DNA from: Erwinia aphidicola
Lineage (GTDB): Bacteria; Pseudomonadota; Gammaproteobacteria; Enterobacterales; Enterobacteriaceae
Direction: 5' to 3'
Length of the DNA: 64,000 bases
Assembly (NCBI RefSeq): GCF_014773485.1
Contig: NZ_JACXBP010000003.1
Location: forward strand, 62,001-126,000
Below the pieces are notes generated by a model that was not told the origin of the DNA, did no database searches, and saw nothing but the letters and a program-made list of their open reading frames with translations. Of the stretch, positions 8,581 through 23,313 are shown in pieces (the stretch's first letter is position 1; the number at the start of each line of letters is the position of its first letter). A program made the position numbers and the translations under genes.

Positions 8581-8609
8581 TTGCGCCACGCGTCCATTCT
8601 GGTTAGGTT
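8581..8609 (+). promoter_or_regulatory. Histidine operon promoter
   Basis: TTGCGC (-35, 8581-8586) and TAGGTT (-10, 8604-8609) are 17 bases apart, the same arrangement and -10 hexamer as the E. coli his promoter. The hisL start lies 41 bases further on. A second -35-like TTGACA at 8567 has no good -10 partner. Confidence 0.7.
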
Positions 8610-8650
8610 ATTTGTCACGATATGAATATCCATTCATCCAAGAGAATTTT

Positions 8651-8698
8651 ATGACACGCGTTCAGTTCAATCACCATCATCACCATCACCCTGACTAG
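8651..8698 (+). CDS. hisL: his operon leader peptide
   Basis: 15-codon leader, MTRVQFN then six consecutive His codons, then Pro-Asp and TAG. Ribosome stalling on the His codons when charged tRNA-His is scarce lets the antiterminator form and opens the operon. E. coli hisL has seven His codons and 16 aa, so this leader is one His shorter. Confidence 0.95.
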   Translation: MTRVQFNHHHHHHPD

Positions 8699-8716
8699 TC
8701 TTTCAGGCGATGTGTG

Positions 8717-8796
8717 CTGGAAGACGATCAGGATCTTCCAGTGGTGCAGAACGCGAAATCAGCCCCCGGAAGATCGCCTTCCGGGGGCTTTTTTTT
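8717..8796 (+). terminator. his attenuator with alternative hairpins
   Basis: CTGGAAGA (8717-8724) pairs with TCTTCCAG (8734-8741). The terminator hairpin has a perfect 12-base stem (8761-8772 with 8778-8789) followed by eight T residues (8789-8796). The TCTTCC and GGAAGA segments are interchangeable, as needed for mutually exclusive structures. Confidence 0.93.
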
Positions 8797-8861
8797 GGCC
8801 CGATGAAATTGAAACGCTGGCATAGTGAACTTAAGCAGACAGGAAAAGAGGATTATCCCCG

Positions 8862-9761
8862 ATGTTAGATAACACCCGTTTACGCATAGCTATGCAGAAA
8901 TCAGGCCGTTTAAGCGATGAATCACGCGAATTGCTCGCGCGCTGCGGCATCAAAATCAATCTGCAGCAGCAGCGCCTGATCGCGTTTGCCGAGAACATGC
9001 CGATTGATATTCTGCGCGTGCGCGATGACGATATCCCGGGCCTGGTGATGGATGGTGTGGTTGACCTCGGCATCATTGGTGAAAACGTGCTGGAAGAAGA
9101 GCTGCTGACCCGTCGTGCTCAGGGCGAAGACCCGCGCTATTTCACCCTGCGCCGTCTGGACTTCGGCGGCTGCCGCCTGTCGCTGGCGATGTCGGTTGAT
9201 GACGAATATACCGGCCCGCAGTGTTTGCAAAACTCCCGCATTGCCACCTCTTACCCGCACCTGCTGAAAAAGTACCTCGACAAGCAGGGCGTCAGCTTCA
9301 AATCCTGCCTGCTGAACGGTTCTGTTGAAGTGGCTCCGCGCGCCGGTCTGGCCGATGCCATCTGTGACCTGGTGTCAACCGGCGCCACGCTGGAAGCCAA
9401 CGGTCTGCGCGAAGTGGAAGTCATTTACCGCTCGAAGGCCTGCCTGATCCAGCGCGATGGCGAAATGCCGGCTGCCAAGCAGGAGCTGATCGACAAACTA
9501 ATGACGCGTATTCAGGGCGTGATCCAGGCGCGTGAATCGAAGTACATCATGCTGCACGCGCCGGGCGAACGTCTGGAAGACATCATTGCCCTGCTGCCGG
9601 GGGCCGAGCGCCCTACCGTACTGCCGCTGGCGGGTGATAAGAGCCGCGTGGCGATGCACATGGTCAGCAGCGAAACGCTGTTCTGGGAAACCATGGAAAA
9701 ACTCAAAGCCCTGGGTGCCAGCTCGATTCTGGTGCTGCCCATTGAGAAGATGATGGAGTAA
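8862..9761 (+). CDS. hisG: ATP phosphoribosyltransferase
   Basis: First committed step of histidine synthesis: ATP + PRPP to phosphoribosyl-ATP, feedback-inhibited by histidine. 299 aa, the long-form (HisG_L) enzyme, nearly identical to E. coli along its length. Catalytic part includes [11 protein letters not shown] and the PRPP-binding [13 protein letters not shown] loop (about residues 169-181); the last ~75 residues are the ACT-like His-binding domain. ATG 8862 lies just after a GAGGA ribosome binding site. First gene of hisGDCBHAFI. Confidence 0.97.
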   Translation: MLDNTRLRIAMQKSGRLSDESRELLARCGIKINLQQQRLIAFAENMPIDILRVRDDDIPGLVMDGVVDLGIIGENVLEEELLTRRAQGEDPRYFTLRRLDFGGCRLSLAMSVDDEYTGPQCLQNSRIATSYPHLLKKYLDKQGVSFKSCLLNGSVEVAPRAGLADAICDLVSTGATLEANGLREVEVIYRSKACLIQRDGEMPAAKQELIDKLMTRIQGVIQARESKYIMLHAPGERLEDIIALLPGAERPTVLPLAGDKSRVAMHMVSSETLFWETMEKLKALGASSILVLPIEKMME

Positions 9762-9765
9762 TTCG

Positions 9766-13221
<3,456 letters not shown>

Positions 13222-13222
<1 letters not shown>

Positions 13223-13812
13223 TGGATGTGGTGATCCTCGATACCGGCTGCGCCAACCTCTCTTCAGTGAAGTGGGCGGTGCAGCGCCTTGGCTACCAGC
13301 CGCATGTCAGTAAGGAAGCCGATATCGTACTTAATGCCGACAAGCTGTTTTTGCCGGGCGTCGGCACCGCGCAGGCGGCGATGGACCAGCTGCGCGAGCG
13401 CGAGCTGATTGAGCTGATCAAAGCCTGTACCCAGCCCGTGCTGGGTATCTGCCTCGGCATGCAGCTGCTCGGCTCACAGAGCGACGAGAGCGGCGGCATC
13501 TCTACGCTGAATATTATTGAACACCCGGTTGAGCGTATGCAGGATCTCGGCCTGCCGCTGCCGCATATGGGCTGGAACCAGATTGCCTCGCAGGCGGGCA
13601 ACCATCTGTTTCGCGGCATCGACGACGGCGCCTACTTCTACTTTGTGCACGGCTACGCCATGCCGGTGAATGAATTCACCATTGCGCAGTGTCACTACGG
13701 CGCAGCGTTTACCGCAGCGGTGCAAAAAGATAACTTCTTCGGCGTACAGTTCCACCCCGAGCGTTCCGGTGCCGCTGGCGCGCAGCTGTTGAAAAATTTC
13801 CTGGAGATGTAA
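13222..13812 (+). CDS. hisH: Imidazole glycerol phosphate synthase, glutaminase subunit
   Basis: Class I glutamine amidotransferase that feeds ammonia to HisF. 196 aa from ATG 13222 ([13 protein letters not shown]), the E. coli length; GGAG lies seven bases upstream, and a GTG one codon earlier is possible. Catalytic Cys in [11 protein letters not shown] (about residue 77), His/Glu in VQFHPERSG near the C-terminus. The start shares one base with the hisB stop. Confidence 0.96.
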
Positions 13813-15304
<1,492 letters not shown>

Positions 15305-15311
<7 letters not shown>

Positions 15312-15916
15312 CAGAACAACAGCTCGCCCAGCTGGACTGGGTAAAAACCGACGGTATGATGCCGGCCATAGTCCAGCACGCCGTTTCTGGCGAAGTGCTG
15401 ATGCACGGCTATATGAACCAGCAAGCGCTGGATAAGACGCTGGCAACGGGTAAGGTGACCTTCTGGTCGCGCACCAAACAGCGCCTGTGGACCAAGGGGG
15501 AAAGCTCTGAGCACTTCCTTAACGTGGTCAGCATCACCCCTGACTGTGATAACGACACGCTGCTGGTGCTGGCCAACCCGGTTGGCCCGACCTGCCACCT
15601 TGGCACCTCCAGCTGCTTCTCACCTGCCGCTTGTGACTGGACATTCCTCTATCAGCTGGAGCAGGTGCTGGCAGAGCGCAAGCACGCCGACCCAAAAAGC
15701 TCCTATACCGCCAGCCTGTATGCCAGCGGCACTAAGCGTATTGCGCAGAAAGTCGGTGAGGAAGGCGTTGAGGTTGCGCTGGCCGCCACCGTCAACGATC
15801 GCCACGAGCTGACCAACGAAGCGTCGGACCTGGTCTATCATCTTCTGGTGCTGCTGCAGGACCAGGATCTTAACCTGTCGACGGTAATTGAGAACCTGCG
15901 CCAGCGCCATAAGTAG
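15305..15916 (+). CDS. hisI: Bifunctional phosphoribosyl-AMP cyclohydrolase / phosphoribosyl-ATP pyrophosphatase
   Basis: 203-aa HisIE fusion catalysing the second and third steps of histidine synthesis. Residues 1-105 are the cyclohydrolase ([20 protein letters not shown], metal-binding DCDNDTLLV and CHLGTSSCF). From about residue 110 the helical pyrophosphatase carries [13 protein letters not shown] and [13 protein letters not shown]. Last gene of the operon, followed by a hairpin terminator. Confidence 0.96.
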
Positions 15917-15937
15917 GCTGCCGCAGTTCTGACGTCA

Positions 15938-15966
15938 ATAAAAAAGGCCGGGAATTCCCGGCCTTC
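15938..15966. terminator. Bidirectional terminator between hisI and wzzB
   Basis: A perfect palindrome, AAGGCCGGGAATTCCCGGCCTT (15944-15965), flanked by an A-tract. On the minus strand it ends in a six-T run, strong for wzzB; on the plus strand the T-run is weak. Confidence 0.88.
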
Positions 15967-15983
15967 TGTTAGATATTTGAGAG

Positions 15984-16997
15984 TTAGCTGCTTTTTCGCA
16001 AGCGATAGCTGGCGCTGACATTGCGGCCAATCACTATCGCTGAACCCACTACCCCACCAAGAATAATTGCCAGCAGCATCACCAGCGTCTTTTTCGGGCT
16101 ATCGCGGCGGATAGGCAAATCGGCGGTAGCGATGTAGCGGTAAGACTGCAGATGCGACAGGTCGATTTTCATATGTGTCACGGCCAGCAAAGCGCTCTGC
16201 GTATCATAGTAGGATTGATCGTAAATTAACGGTTTAGTCGCCTCATTCTGAATCATTGACTGTAGTGCGCTGGTACCCAGCAGGTAGAGGGTATCGTCAG
16301 AGAGATACTCCGCCTGATTCAGCTGCGTGCTCTTCACCCCGGAGGCTTCTGCAATCGTCAGCGCCTGTTTGATGGCATCCATACGCTGATGCTGTTTATC
16401 AATCGCCACCTGCTTCTGCGTATCCAGCGCGCTGGAAAGCTCATTGGTTTTTACCCCAAGCGTACGCCTGAGATCGGCGGTGTAGCCGTCGACGATTTTA
16501 TCGTTGACCTGTTCGATATACTTGGTCAGCTGCGCCTGCGCATCCTTCGCGGTAGGTGCGGTGTAAGCGATGCTGAGCTGGTCATTGCTGCCCTTCACCA
16601 CCTGATCCACTTTCAGCATCTGGGGCTCTTCCAGATTTTGCAGCGCAGAGGACAGGGCATACATGGATGCGCCAAATCGGCCAAAGAACTGGTTTTGCAG
16701 ATCGGGAAGCGAAGGTTTGTCTGCCGGGGTTTGCGTATACAGCACGCTGAGAGAAGCGTTGTAGTTTGCAATCATCCCTGACGTTGGGGTGGCAACAATC
16801 GCGGTGGAGGTCCATTTTTCTTTCGCGACAAACAGGTAAATGCCTGCCAGCACCATAGCAACAATCACGCTGATGATGATGGTTTTTTTGCCGTTCCATA
16901 GCTGAGCAATAATTTCCAGTAAATCGATTTCATCGGCTGTGTTGGAAAAGTTCTGGTGACGCGGGGACAGCTCAACATTTTTATTATCGGGGTTCAT
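15984..16997 (-). CDS. wzzB: O-antigen chain length determinant (Wzz, PCP class)
   Basis: Inner-membrane polysaccharide co-polymerase that sets the modal length of Wzy-polymerised O antigen. 337 aa: cytoplasmic N-terminus, TM1 at about residues 37-57 (IIISVIVAMVLAGIYLF), a large periplasmic region with coiled-coil tendency, and TM2 near 303-325 (LVMLLAIILGGVVGSAIVI) with the glycine/proline pattern of the family. It lacks the C-terminal kinase domain found in AmsA. It lies between the his operon and gnd, as in other enterics but without ugd between, and probably serves the 18.7-32.5 kb cluster. Confidence 0.9.
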   Translation of the reverse strand: MNPDNKNVELSPRHQNFSNTADEIDLLEIIAQLWNGKKTIIISVIVAMVLAGIYLFVAKEKWTSTAIVATPTSGMIANYNASLSVLYTQTPADKPSLPDLQNQFFGRFGASMYALSSALQNLEEPQMLKVDQVVKGSNDQLSIAYTAPTAKDAQAQLTKYIEQVNDKIVDGYTADLRRTLGVKTNELSSALDTQKQVAIDKQHQRMDAIKQALTIAEASGVKSTQLNQAEYLSDDTLYLLGTSALQSMIQNEATKPLIYDQSYYDTQSALLAVTHMKIDLSHLQSYRYIATADLPIRRDSPKKTLVMLLAIILGGVVGSAIVIGRNVSASYRLRKSS

Positions 16998-17110
16998 ATA
17001 GTCAGTAAACTCTGCGCAAAAGAAAATAAGATAAAACTCAGGCGATAGCTGACTAAATGTAGAGGAGTTTGGCGGGAAACGCTATGGATAGATTCTTAAA
17101 ACGAGGTAAG

Positions 17111-17134
17111 AAACCTCCCGCATTGCGGGAGGTT
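17111..17134 (-). terminator. gnd terminator hairpin
   Basis: AACCTCCCGC/GCGGGAGGTT (ten-base stem, four-base loop) ten bases after the gnd stop, followed on the minus strand by a short T-rich stretch (TTTCTTACC). Confidence 0.75.
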
Positions 17135-17144
17135 AGAGGGGAAG

Positions 17145-18551
17145 TTAGTCGAGCCACTCGGTGTGGAACACACCCTCTTTATCAGTGCGCTTGTAAGTGT
17201 GCGCACCGAAGTAGTCACGCTGAGCCTGGATCAGGTTAGCTGGCAGTACCGCTGAACGGTAGCTGTCATAGTAGGCGATAGCCGCAGAGAAGGTCGGCGT
17301 TGGGATACCGTTCTGCACGGCATAAGCCACCACGTCACGCAGCGCCTGCTGATACTCATCCGCGATGTTCTTGAAGTACGGCGCCAGCAGCAGGTTCGCG
17401 ATGTCAGCATCTTCAGCATAGGCATCGGTGATTTTCTGCAGGAACTGGGCACGGATGATACAGCCGGCACGGAAGATCTTAGCAATCTCACCGTAGTGCA
17501 GGTTCCAGTTGTTCTCGGTAGACGCCGCTTTCAGCTGGGAGAAGCCCTGAGCGTAAGAGACGATTTTACCCAGATACAGGGCGCGACGCACCTTCTCAAC
17601 GAACTCCGCTTTATCACCGCTCACAGCCTGAACTTTCGGACCGCTCAGTACTTTGGAAGCCGCAACGCGCTGGGTTTTGAGGGAAGAGAGGTAACGGGCA
17701 AATACCGATTCGGTGATCAGTGACAGCGGTTCGCCGAGATCCAGAGAGCTCTGGCTGGTCCACTTACCGGTGCCTTTATTCGCTGCTTCATCCAGAATCA
17801 CATCAACCAGGTAGTTACCTTCTTCATCTTTCTTGGTGAAGATATCTTTGGTGATGTCGATCAGGTAGCTGCTCAGCTCGCCTTCGTTCCACTCGCTGAA
17901 GGTCTTAGCCAGCTCTTCGTTGCTCAGGTTCAGCGCGCCTTTCAGCAGGGAATAGGCTTCTGCAATCAGCTGCATGTCGCCGTATTCGATACCGTTATGC
18001 ACCATTTTCACATAGTGACCCGCACCGTCCGGACCCATGTAAGCGACGCAGGCTTCACCTTCTGCAACTGCCGCGATCTCGGTCAGGATTGGCGCAACCA
18101 GTTCATAAGCTTCTTTCTGACCACCAGGCATGATGGAAGGGCCTTTCAGAGCGCCCTCTTCACCACCTGAAACGCCGGTACCGATGAAGTTGAAGCCCTG
18201 CTCAGACAGTTCGCGATTGCGGCGAATGGTGTCTTTATAGAAGGTGTTACCACCATCAATCAGGATGTCACCTTTATCGAGGTGCGGAGTCAGGGAGGCG
18301 ATGGTTTTGTCGGTGGCTTCACCGGCCTGCACCATCAGAAGGATACGACGAGGTTTTTCCAGAGAGTCAACAAACTCTTCGATGCTGTAGTGCGGAACCA
18401 GCTTCTTACCAGGGTTCTCTGCCACGACTTCATCGGTTTTTTCACGCGAGCGGTTGAAGATAGAAACTGTGTAGCCACGGCTCTCAATGTTGAGTGCCAG
18501 ATTACGGCCCATCACAGCCATACCTACAACGCCGATCTGTTGCTTGGACAT
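17145..18551 (-). CDS. gnd: 6-phosphogluconate dehydrogenase, decarboxylating
   Basis: NADP-dependent oxidative decarboxylation of 6-phosphogluconate to ribulose 5-phosphate. 468 aa, full length and highly conserved: Rossmann motif [15 protein letters not shown] at the N-terminus, catalytic segment [20 protein letters not shown] (about residues 127-146), [13 protein letters not shown] with the catalytic Lys. It is the classic flanking marker of enterobacterial O-antigen loci and has the host base composition, unlike the A+T-rich genes upstream of it. Confidence 0.97.
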   Translation of the reverse strand: MSKQQIGVVGMAVMGRNLALNIESRGYTVSIFNRSREKTDEVVAENPGKKLVPHYSIEEFVDSLEKPRRILLMVQAGEATDKTIASLTPHLDKGDILIDGGNTFYKDTIRRNRELSEQGFNFIGTGVSGGEEGALKGPSIMPGGQKEAYELVAPILTEIAAVAEGEACVAYMGPDGAGHYVKMVHNGIEYGDMQLIAEAYSLLKGALNLSNEELAKTFSEWNEGELSSYLIDITKDIFTKKDEEGNYLVDVILDEAANKGTGKWTSQSSLDLGEPLSLITESVFARYLSSLKTQRVAASKVLSGPKVQAVSGDKAEFVEKVRRALYLGKIVSYAQGFSQLKAASTENNWNLHYGEIAKIFRAGCIIRAQFLQKITDAYAEDADIANLLLAPYFKNIADEYQQALRDVVAYAVQNGIPTPTFSAAIAYYDSYRSAVLPANLIQAQRDYFGAHTYKRTDKEGVFHTEWLD

Positions 18552-18683
18552 ACCTACTCCTGTCTAGGTGAGAAAACCAGCAGTTCTGTGACTGCGGTCA
18601 ATGTTCTGAACATGTTAACTCAGGTTTAGGGGGTGAGGGTAGTGATTGGTGCGATAGATAATTTTGTAGAAAAAAACAGCTAG

Positions 18684-20063
18684 TTAGCCCTTCAAAATAC
18701 TAAGTATTTCATGAGTTTTGATATCCATGAGTGGCTTATTGCCTCTAGATTCAACATTCAGCCTTAACAACGACTCTGTGTTGGAAATCCTTAAATTGAA
18801 ACGCCATTCTTTAAACTCAATAGAAAGTCCATCACTGTTATCAATATACAAAGCCAGCGGCGAATATACTGCTTTTACTTTCTCGATTGCATCGGAGGGA
18901 TTTTTAAGACGTATATTTACCTCACCAGAAGAGGGGTAACTATTAATAAAATTGGCAACTAAATCTGATAAATTACAATTACTGAGAGAGAGTAATTCTA
19001 TTACTAGCAACCATGGAATCATTCCACTATCACAGTAAAAGAAATCGCGAAAATAGTGATGAGCGCTCATTTCACCGCCATAAACAGCATCCTCAATACG
19101 CATCATTTCCTTCATGAAGACGTGGCCTGTTTGAGATTGAAGTGAGCGTCCTCCGGACATTTTAACAACTTCCTGAGTATTCCAGGTTAAGCGTGGATCA
19201 TGAATAATTACGGAACCAGGTTGTTTTTTTAGAAAAGCGGCGGCGAGCAAACCAACAATATAATACCCTTCAATAAAGTTCCCTTTTTCATCAAAGAGAA
19301 AGCAACGATCAAAATCCCCGTCAAAAGCAATCCCAATATCGGCTTCATGATTAATGACTGCATTCCGCGTGAAATGTCGGCACTCAGGTAATAAAGGATT
19401 AGGAATGCCATTTGGGAAAGTGCCGTCTGGATTATGATGGACTTTAATAATTTCAATAGGCGCACCAATATCATTGAATCGATTTTCTATTTCATCAATT
19501 ACTGGACCAGCAGCACCATTACCTGAATTGATAACTAATTTTAGTGGCTTTAGATTTTCGCCAGTTATAAATGAAAGTAGATGACTTACATATTCATTTT
19601 TGAGGCAGCGTTGTGAATAGTTCCCGGGGTTAATATTTTTTAAATGCGGAAAATTATTCTCTTCTACACATTTCTGCAATTCTCGTAGTTCTTTATCACC
19701 GCTTAAGGGACGCGCGCCACCACGTACTATCTTCATACCGTTATAATCGATTGGATTATGGCTGGCTGTCACCTGAATTCCACCATCAATATTCAACCAG
19801 GCGGTAGCAAAATAAATCTCTTCAGTTCCTGAGAGACCGATGTCGATAACGTTAACACCTGACTCCAGCAGCCCACGTGTCAATGATGCTTTCAAGCTTT
19901 TGCTTGTCAATCGTGAATCACCACCGACAACCACAGTTACAGGTTTAAACAACGCAGCAAATGCACGCCCTATACGCCAGGCGATATCTTCGTTAAGCTC
20001 TTCGTTTAAACGTCCGCGAATATCGTAAGATTTGAAACAATTGAGCTTGACCACATCATTCAT
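18684..20063 (-). CDS. manB: Phosphomannomutase
   Basis: Converts mannose 6-phosphate to mannose 1-phosphate for GDP-mannose. 459 aa, alpha-D-phosphohexomutase family: active-site serine in [14 protein letters not shown], metal-binding DGDFDRC, and the sugar-binding [10 protein letters not shown] loop. Its stretch is A+T-rich compared with gnd. Last gene of the O-antigen operon, overlapping manC by four bases. A CpsG-type phosphomannomutase is the best reading; activity on glucose phosphate cannot be excluded from sequence. Confidence 0.92.
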   Translation of the reverse strand: MNDVVKLNCFKSYDIRGRLNEELNEDIAWRIGRAFAALFKPVTVVVGGDSRLTSKSLKASLTRGLLESGVNVIDIGLSGTEEIYFATAWLNIDGGIQVTASHNPIDYNGMKIVRGGARPLSGDKELRELQKCVEENNFPHLKNINPGNYSQRCLKNEYVSHLLSFITGENLKPLKLVINSGNGAAGPVIDEIENRFNDIGAPIEIIKVHHNPDGTFPNGIPNPLLPECRHFTRNAVINHEADIGIAFDGDFDRCFLFDEKGNFIEGYYIVGLLAAAFLKKQPGSVIIHDPRLTWNTQEVVKMSGGRSLQSQTGHVFMKEMMRIEDAVYGGEMSAHHYFRDFFYCDSGMIPWLLVIELLSLSNCNLSDLVANFINSYPSSGEVNIRLKNPSDAIEKVKAVYSPLALYIDNSDGLSIEFKEWRFNLRISNTESLLRLNVESRGNKPLMDIKTHEILSILKG

Positions 20064-21454
20064 TTTTCGCTGTTCCTCAATACATCATTTTCTGCTAGAT
20101 AAGAACCCGTCTGCACCTCAATAATTTCTAGCGTGATCTTACCTGGATTCTCAAAATAGTGTGGTACGCCTATTGGTATGTAAGTTGACTGATTTTCTGA
20201 CAAAATAAACGTTTCTTCTCCACGAACTACACAGGCAGTACCAGAAACTACAATCCAGTGTTCTGAGCGGTGATAATGTATCTGAGAAGCACTTCGCTCA
20301 CCTGGCTTAACAATAAGATGTTTAACGCTGTAACGAGCACCTGTGGAAAGAGTTTCATGATTTCCCCAGGGTCGATACTGTTTATGATGGCTTTGACTCT
20401 CTACACGATGATTTACGTTTAAATATTCTACAACTTTTTTTACGTCCTGAACTCGATCTTTGTCGGCAATTAGAACCGCATCTCTAGTCTCAACAATAAC
20501 TGCATTATCAATGCCTATACAGGCTACAAACTTGTCCTGTGCAGACAAGTAGTTATTATGAGAGTCATAGGTATATATATCACCATGAATGACGTTGCCA
20601 CAATCGTTTTTAGGTGTCATATCCCAAAGTGCTGACCATGAACCAATGTCACTCCAAGCAAAGTTCACTGGAATTACAACAGCATTATCTGTTCTTTCCA
20701 TCACCGCATAGTCGATTGATTCAGCTGGGCAAGAAGAAAATAGTTCAGTAGGCAGACGTATAAAATCAAGATCCCGCCAGGACTGCGCGAAGGCCTCCTG
20801 ACAAGTTTGCCAGATATCCAGACGATATTTTTTCAACTCAGAAAGATAGGTGCTAGCTTTAAATAAAAAAATGCCACTATTCCAAGTGTAATCTCCACTT
20901 GAGATATAAGAATGTGCTAATGCTATATCCGGTTTTTCAAAAAAATTTTTGACCGCGAATACTCCTGGCTCTAATTCGTCACCAGCGCTAATATAGCCAT
21001 AGCCAGTCTCGGGCGCTGTTGCTTCTATTCCAAAAGTGACTAACTTCCCATTCATTGCAGAGTCATAAGCAATATGACATTTCTGAGAAAATATTTCGTT
21101 ATCACCAATTAAATGGTCTGATGGCATGACTAATATAACTGCATCTTCCGAGCGTTCCATTGCACTAAATGCAGCCAAGGCGATGGCAGGTGCGGTATTC
21201 CTTGCTGAAGGCTCAAGTACGATTTCAGCATCGTTGATACCGACTTCTAATAACTGCTCTTTCACCAAAAATCGATGTTCATTATTACAAATAATAATAG
21301 GATGACTGGGCGCTAAATTATAACTCCTCAGTAAAGTATCCTGTAGTAAACTCTTTTCTGAAAACAATGATAGAAATTGTTTTGGGAACAGCGCACGCGA
21401 CAGCGGCCATAGACGACTGCCGCTACCACCAGCCATAATTACAGGAATAATCAT
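20060..21454 (-). CDS. manC: Mannose-1-phosphate guanylyltransferase / mannose-6-phosphate isomerase
   Basis: Makes GDP-mannose. 464 aa, two domains: N-terminal nucleotidyltransferase with [20 protein letters not shown] (about residues 9-28) and FFEKPD; C-terminal cupin isomerase domain (about 340-460) with the metal-binding [20 protein letters not shown]. Overlaps the preceding glycosyltransferase and manB by four bases each. With manB it implies that the O unit contains mannose or a GDP-mannose-derived sugar; no gmd, fcl or per genes for fucose, colitose or perosamine are present here. Confidence 0.93.
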   Translation of the reverse strand: MIIPVIMAGGSGSRLWPLSRALFPKQFLSLFSEKSLLQDTLLRSYNLAPSHPIIICNNEHRFLVKEQLLEVGINDAEIVLEPSARNTAPAIALAAFSAMERSEDAVILVMPSDHLIGDNEIFSQKCHIAYDSAMNGKLVTFGIEATAPETGYGYISAGDELEPGVFAVKNFFEKPDIALAHSYISSGDYTWNSGIFLFKASTYLSELKKYRLDIWQTCQEAFAQSWRDLDFIRLPTELFSSCPAESIDYAVMERTDNAVVIPVNFAWSDIGSWSALWDMTPKNDCGNVIHGDIYTYDSHNNYLSAQDKFVACIGIDNAVIVETRDAVLIADKDRVQDVKKVVEYLNVNHRVESQSHHKQYRPWGNHETLSTGARYSVKHLIVKPGERSASQIHYHRSEHWIVVSGTACVVRGEETFILSENQSTYIPIGVPHYFENPGKITLEIIEVQTGSYLAENDVLRNSEK

Positions 21455-22224
21455 TTTTTAGGCAACTTATTATTGAATTTGAAAACAAGAAATCTGAATG
21501 CACTGGTCAAATGCCAGATGAAATGGCGTGAAAAAAAACTTCTATTTGCATGCTTAGCCAAATGTACTGCCCTAACATGAGGATAGTAAACGACCGGCGC
21601 ACCAGATAATGATGAACGGTAGCATATATCTATATCTTCACAATACATAAAATATCTTTCGTCAAAACCATCCAGTGTCTTATATAACCCAGAATTTATT
21701 GCCATAAAAGAGCCTGCAGTCCAATCTACCTTTGACGGAGTCGAAATCTGCGACTTATCAATAATGCAGTCATTCACTCTAAAGATGAAAGACTTGATAA
21801 AATCCTTTAAAGTTGGGAATTGTCTGACTGAATTATCGTATAGCGTCATCTCTGCATCTTTGAATAGGTTTATTGCGCCAAACTTTACATTATCAACCTG
21901 CATGTACTGAGTTAGCAGTAGGACTTGCTCTGCGGAGATTGACAAATCAGGATTAAGCACAATGAAGTAATCATCTTCCTTCATGTCTAGTGCAGTTTCG
22001 CAATAATGATATACAATATTGTTATTAGCACCAAAACCAATACCATAAAATTCAGATATAAGATGGATGTTATTTGAAAGGCACCAGTCATTTAAAGCCA
22101 GAGAGTCAACCGGCTTGTTACTTTTTACAACAACCTGGCAATGCTTTGCGAGTTCTGGCAGACAGTTGATTTCCTTAATAAGCTCAGCATGACCGTGCGA
22201 CACAACACTAATATAAATATTCAT
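21451..22224 (-). CDS. GT2 glycosyltransferase, WbbL-like (probable rhamnosyltransferase)
   Basis: 257-aa GT2 transferase. Along its length it resembles E. coli WbbL, which adds L-rhamnose to GlcNAc-PP-undecaprenol in O16 antigen: ISVVSHGH at the start, the GFGANNN motif near residue 65, FIVLNPDLSI, WTAGSFM, the GFDERYFMYCEDIDIC acidic motif and HANRSFFSRHFIWHL near the end. A WecA homologue and rmlBDAC are in the same operon, which fits rhamnose transfer to GlcNAc. The acceptor is inferred, not proven. Confidence 0.8.
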   Translation of the reverse strand: MNIYISVVSHGHAELIKEINCLPELAKHCQVVVKSNKPVDSLALNDWCLSNNIHLISEFYGIGFGANNNIVYHYCETALDMKEDDYFIVLNPDLSISAEQVLLLTQYMQVDNVKFGAINLFKDAEMTLYDNSVRQFPTLKDFIKSFIFRVNDCIIDKSQISTPSKVDWTAGSFMAINSGLYKTLDGFDERYFMYCEDIDICYRSSLSGAPVVYYPHVRAVHLAKHANRSFFSRHFIWHLTSAFRFLVFKFNNKLPKK

Positions 22225-22239
22225 GGCGTACCCAAATAA

Positions 22240-23313
22240 TCATAAATTCTCAAGCATCGCAGACCACTTCAGCGAAACCTTATCCAATGAGTATTTTTCA
22301 CTTGTTATGACAGCTCTTTGAGCATAGTTAAAATACTTTAGCCGATTAACCCCGATTTGGTCGATCACGAGTTTGACAGTTGGGAAAAATTTATCCTCAT
22401 GAGTTAACATACCGTCCACTTCATGCGTTATTATTTCACTAGGACCTATGTGATCTGATGCAATTACCACGCATCCCTGACTCATAGCCTCAATTACCAC
22501 CAGACCGAATAATTCCTCCCAACCATTAGTCCTACGCGATGGCAGAAGTAAAATATGACTCTGGGCCATAAGTTCTTTCAGCTGCTTGCGGTCACTGATG
22601 AAACCATGAAAGTAAAGGTTTGCGTGTGTATTCATAAAGCCAAGAACGTTTTGTTCCAGCTCTCCACGCCCCGCCATGTGAAATTTAAATTCATTACCCT
22701 GCTGGCAAGCAATTTCAGCGAGTTGTAAATACTGACTAACACCTTTGGCTTGAGTGAGACGACCAGTAAAAAGAAAATTTAAAGCCTGCCCCTGCCATTT
22801 ATCCTTTAATTTTTTTTCTGATATACGTTCAATATCTACAACATGGGGAATTGTTAATACTCTATCGGAAACATCAGGTAGAAACGTACTAAATGAATTA
22901 GCCGTTTGCTGTGTCACAGCCACAGTGCATGCAAAGCGCGTTAAAAAATAGCGCCACGCTCTTTTTAAAACACTCTTCAATGGTTGGGAATAATTAAATG
23001 GTACTGCTCCGTTCCATTCATGCCAAGAAGTATGCAACACCATTTTATTACGCATATACAACCAACCATAAATCAACATACGATAGTTAAATGGTGCCAT
23101 CCCTAATAATATAACCTTGTCTTTAACGAACGGCATTTTAAAAAAGAACAGAAGTGATTGTATAGTTTCGGCTTGCACCTTCTTATACTTAAATAGATCC
23201 CGTAACAAAAAACGAAAAGGGCGAGTATTAAGATAGGTTACATTAGCTACAGTTTCTAATGCTTTAAAATATGGTTTCCCATCAAAATCGTGTAAAACAA
23301 ATACCTGTTTCAT
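22240..23313 (-). CDS. GT4 glycosyltransferase
   Basis: 357-aa GT-B fold transferase of family GT4, predicted at the cytoplasmic face of the inner membrane. The C-terminal domain has FLFTGRLTQAKGVSQYLQLA and the ExxxxxxxE motif in EELFGLVVIEAMSQG (about residues 267-281). Donor and acceptor are unknown; GDP-mannose is plausible because the operon makes it. Overlaps the preceding transferase gene by four bases. Confidence 0.8.
   Translation of the reverse strand: MKQVFVLHDFDGKPYFKALETVANVTYLNTRPFRFLLRDLFKYKKVQAETIQSLLFFFKMPFVKDKVILLGMAPFNYRMLIYGWLYMRNKMVLHTSWHEWNGAVPFNYSQPLKSVLKRAWRYFLTRFACTVAVTQQTANSFSTFLPDVSDRVLTIPHVVDIERISEKKLKDKWQGQALNFLFTGRLTQAKGVSQYLQLAEIACQQGNEFKFHMAGRGELEQNVLGFMNTHANLYFHGFISDRKQLKELMAQSHILLLPSRRTNGWEELFGLVVIEAMSQGCVVIASDHIGPSEIITHEVDGMLTHEDKFFPTVKLVIDQIGVNRLKYFNYAQRAVITSEKYSLDKVSLKWSAMLENL

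Noticed and set aside
8671..8688. Run of six His codons looking like an engineered His tag
   Set aside because: It lies in the hisL leader with native promoter, attenuator and hisG, so it is natural.
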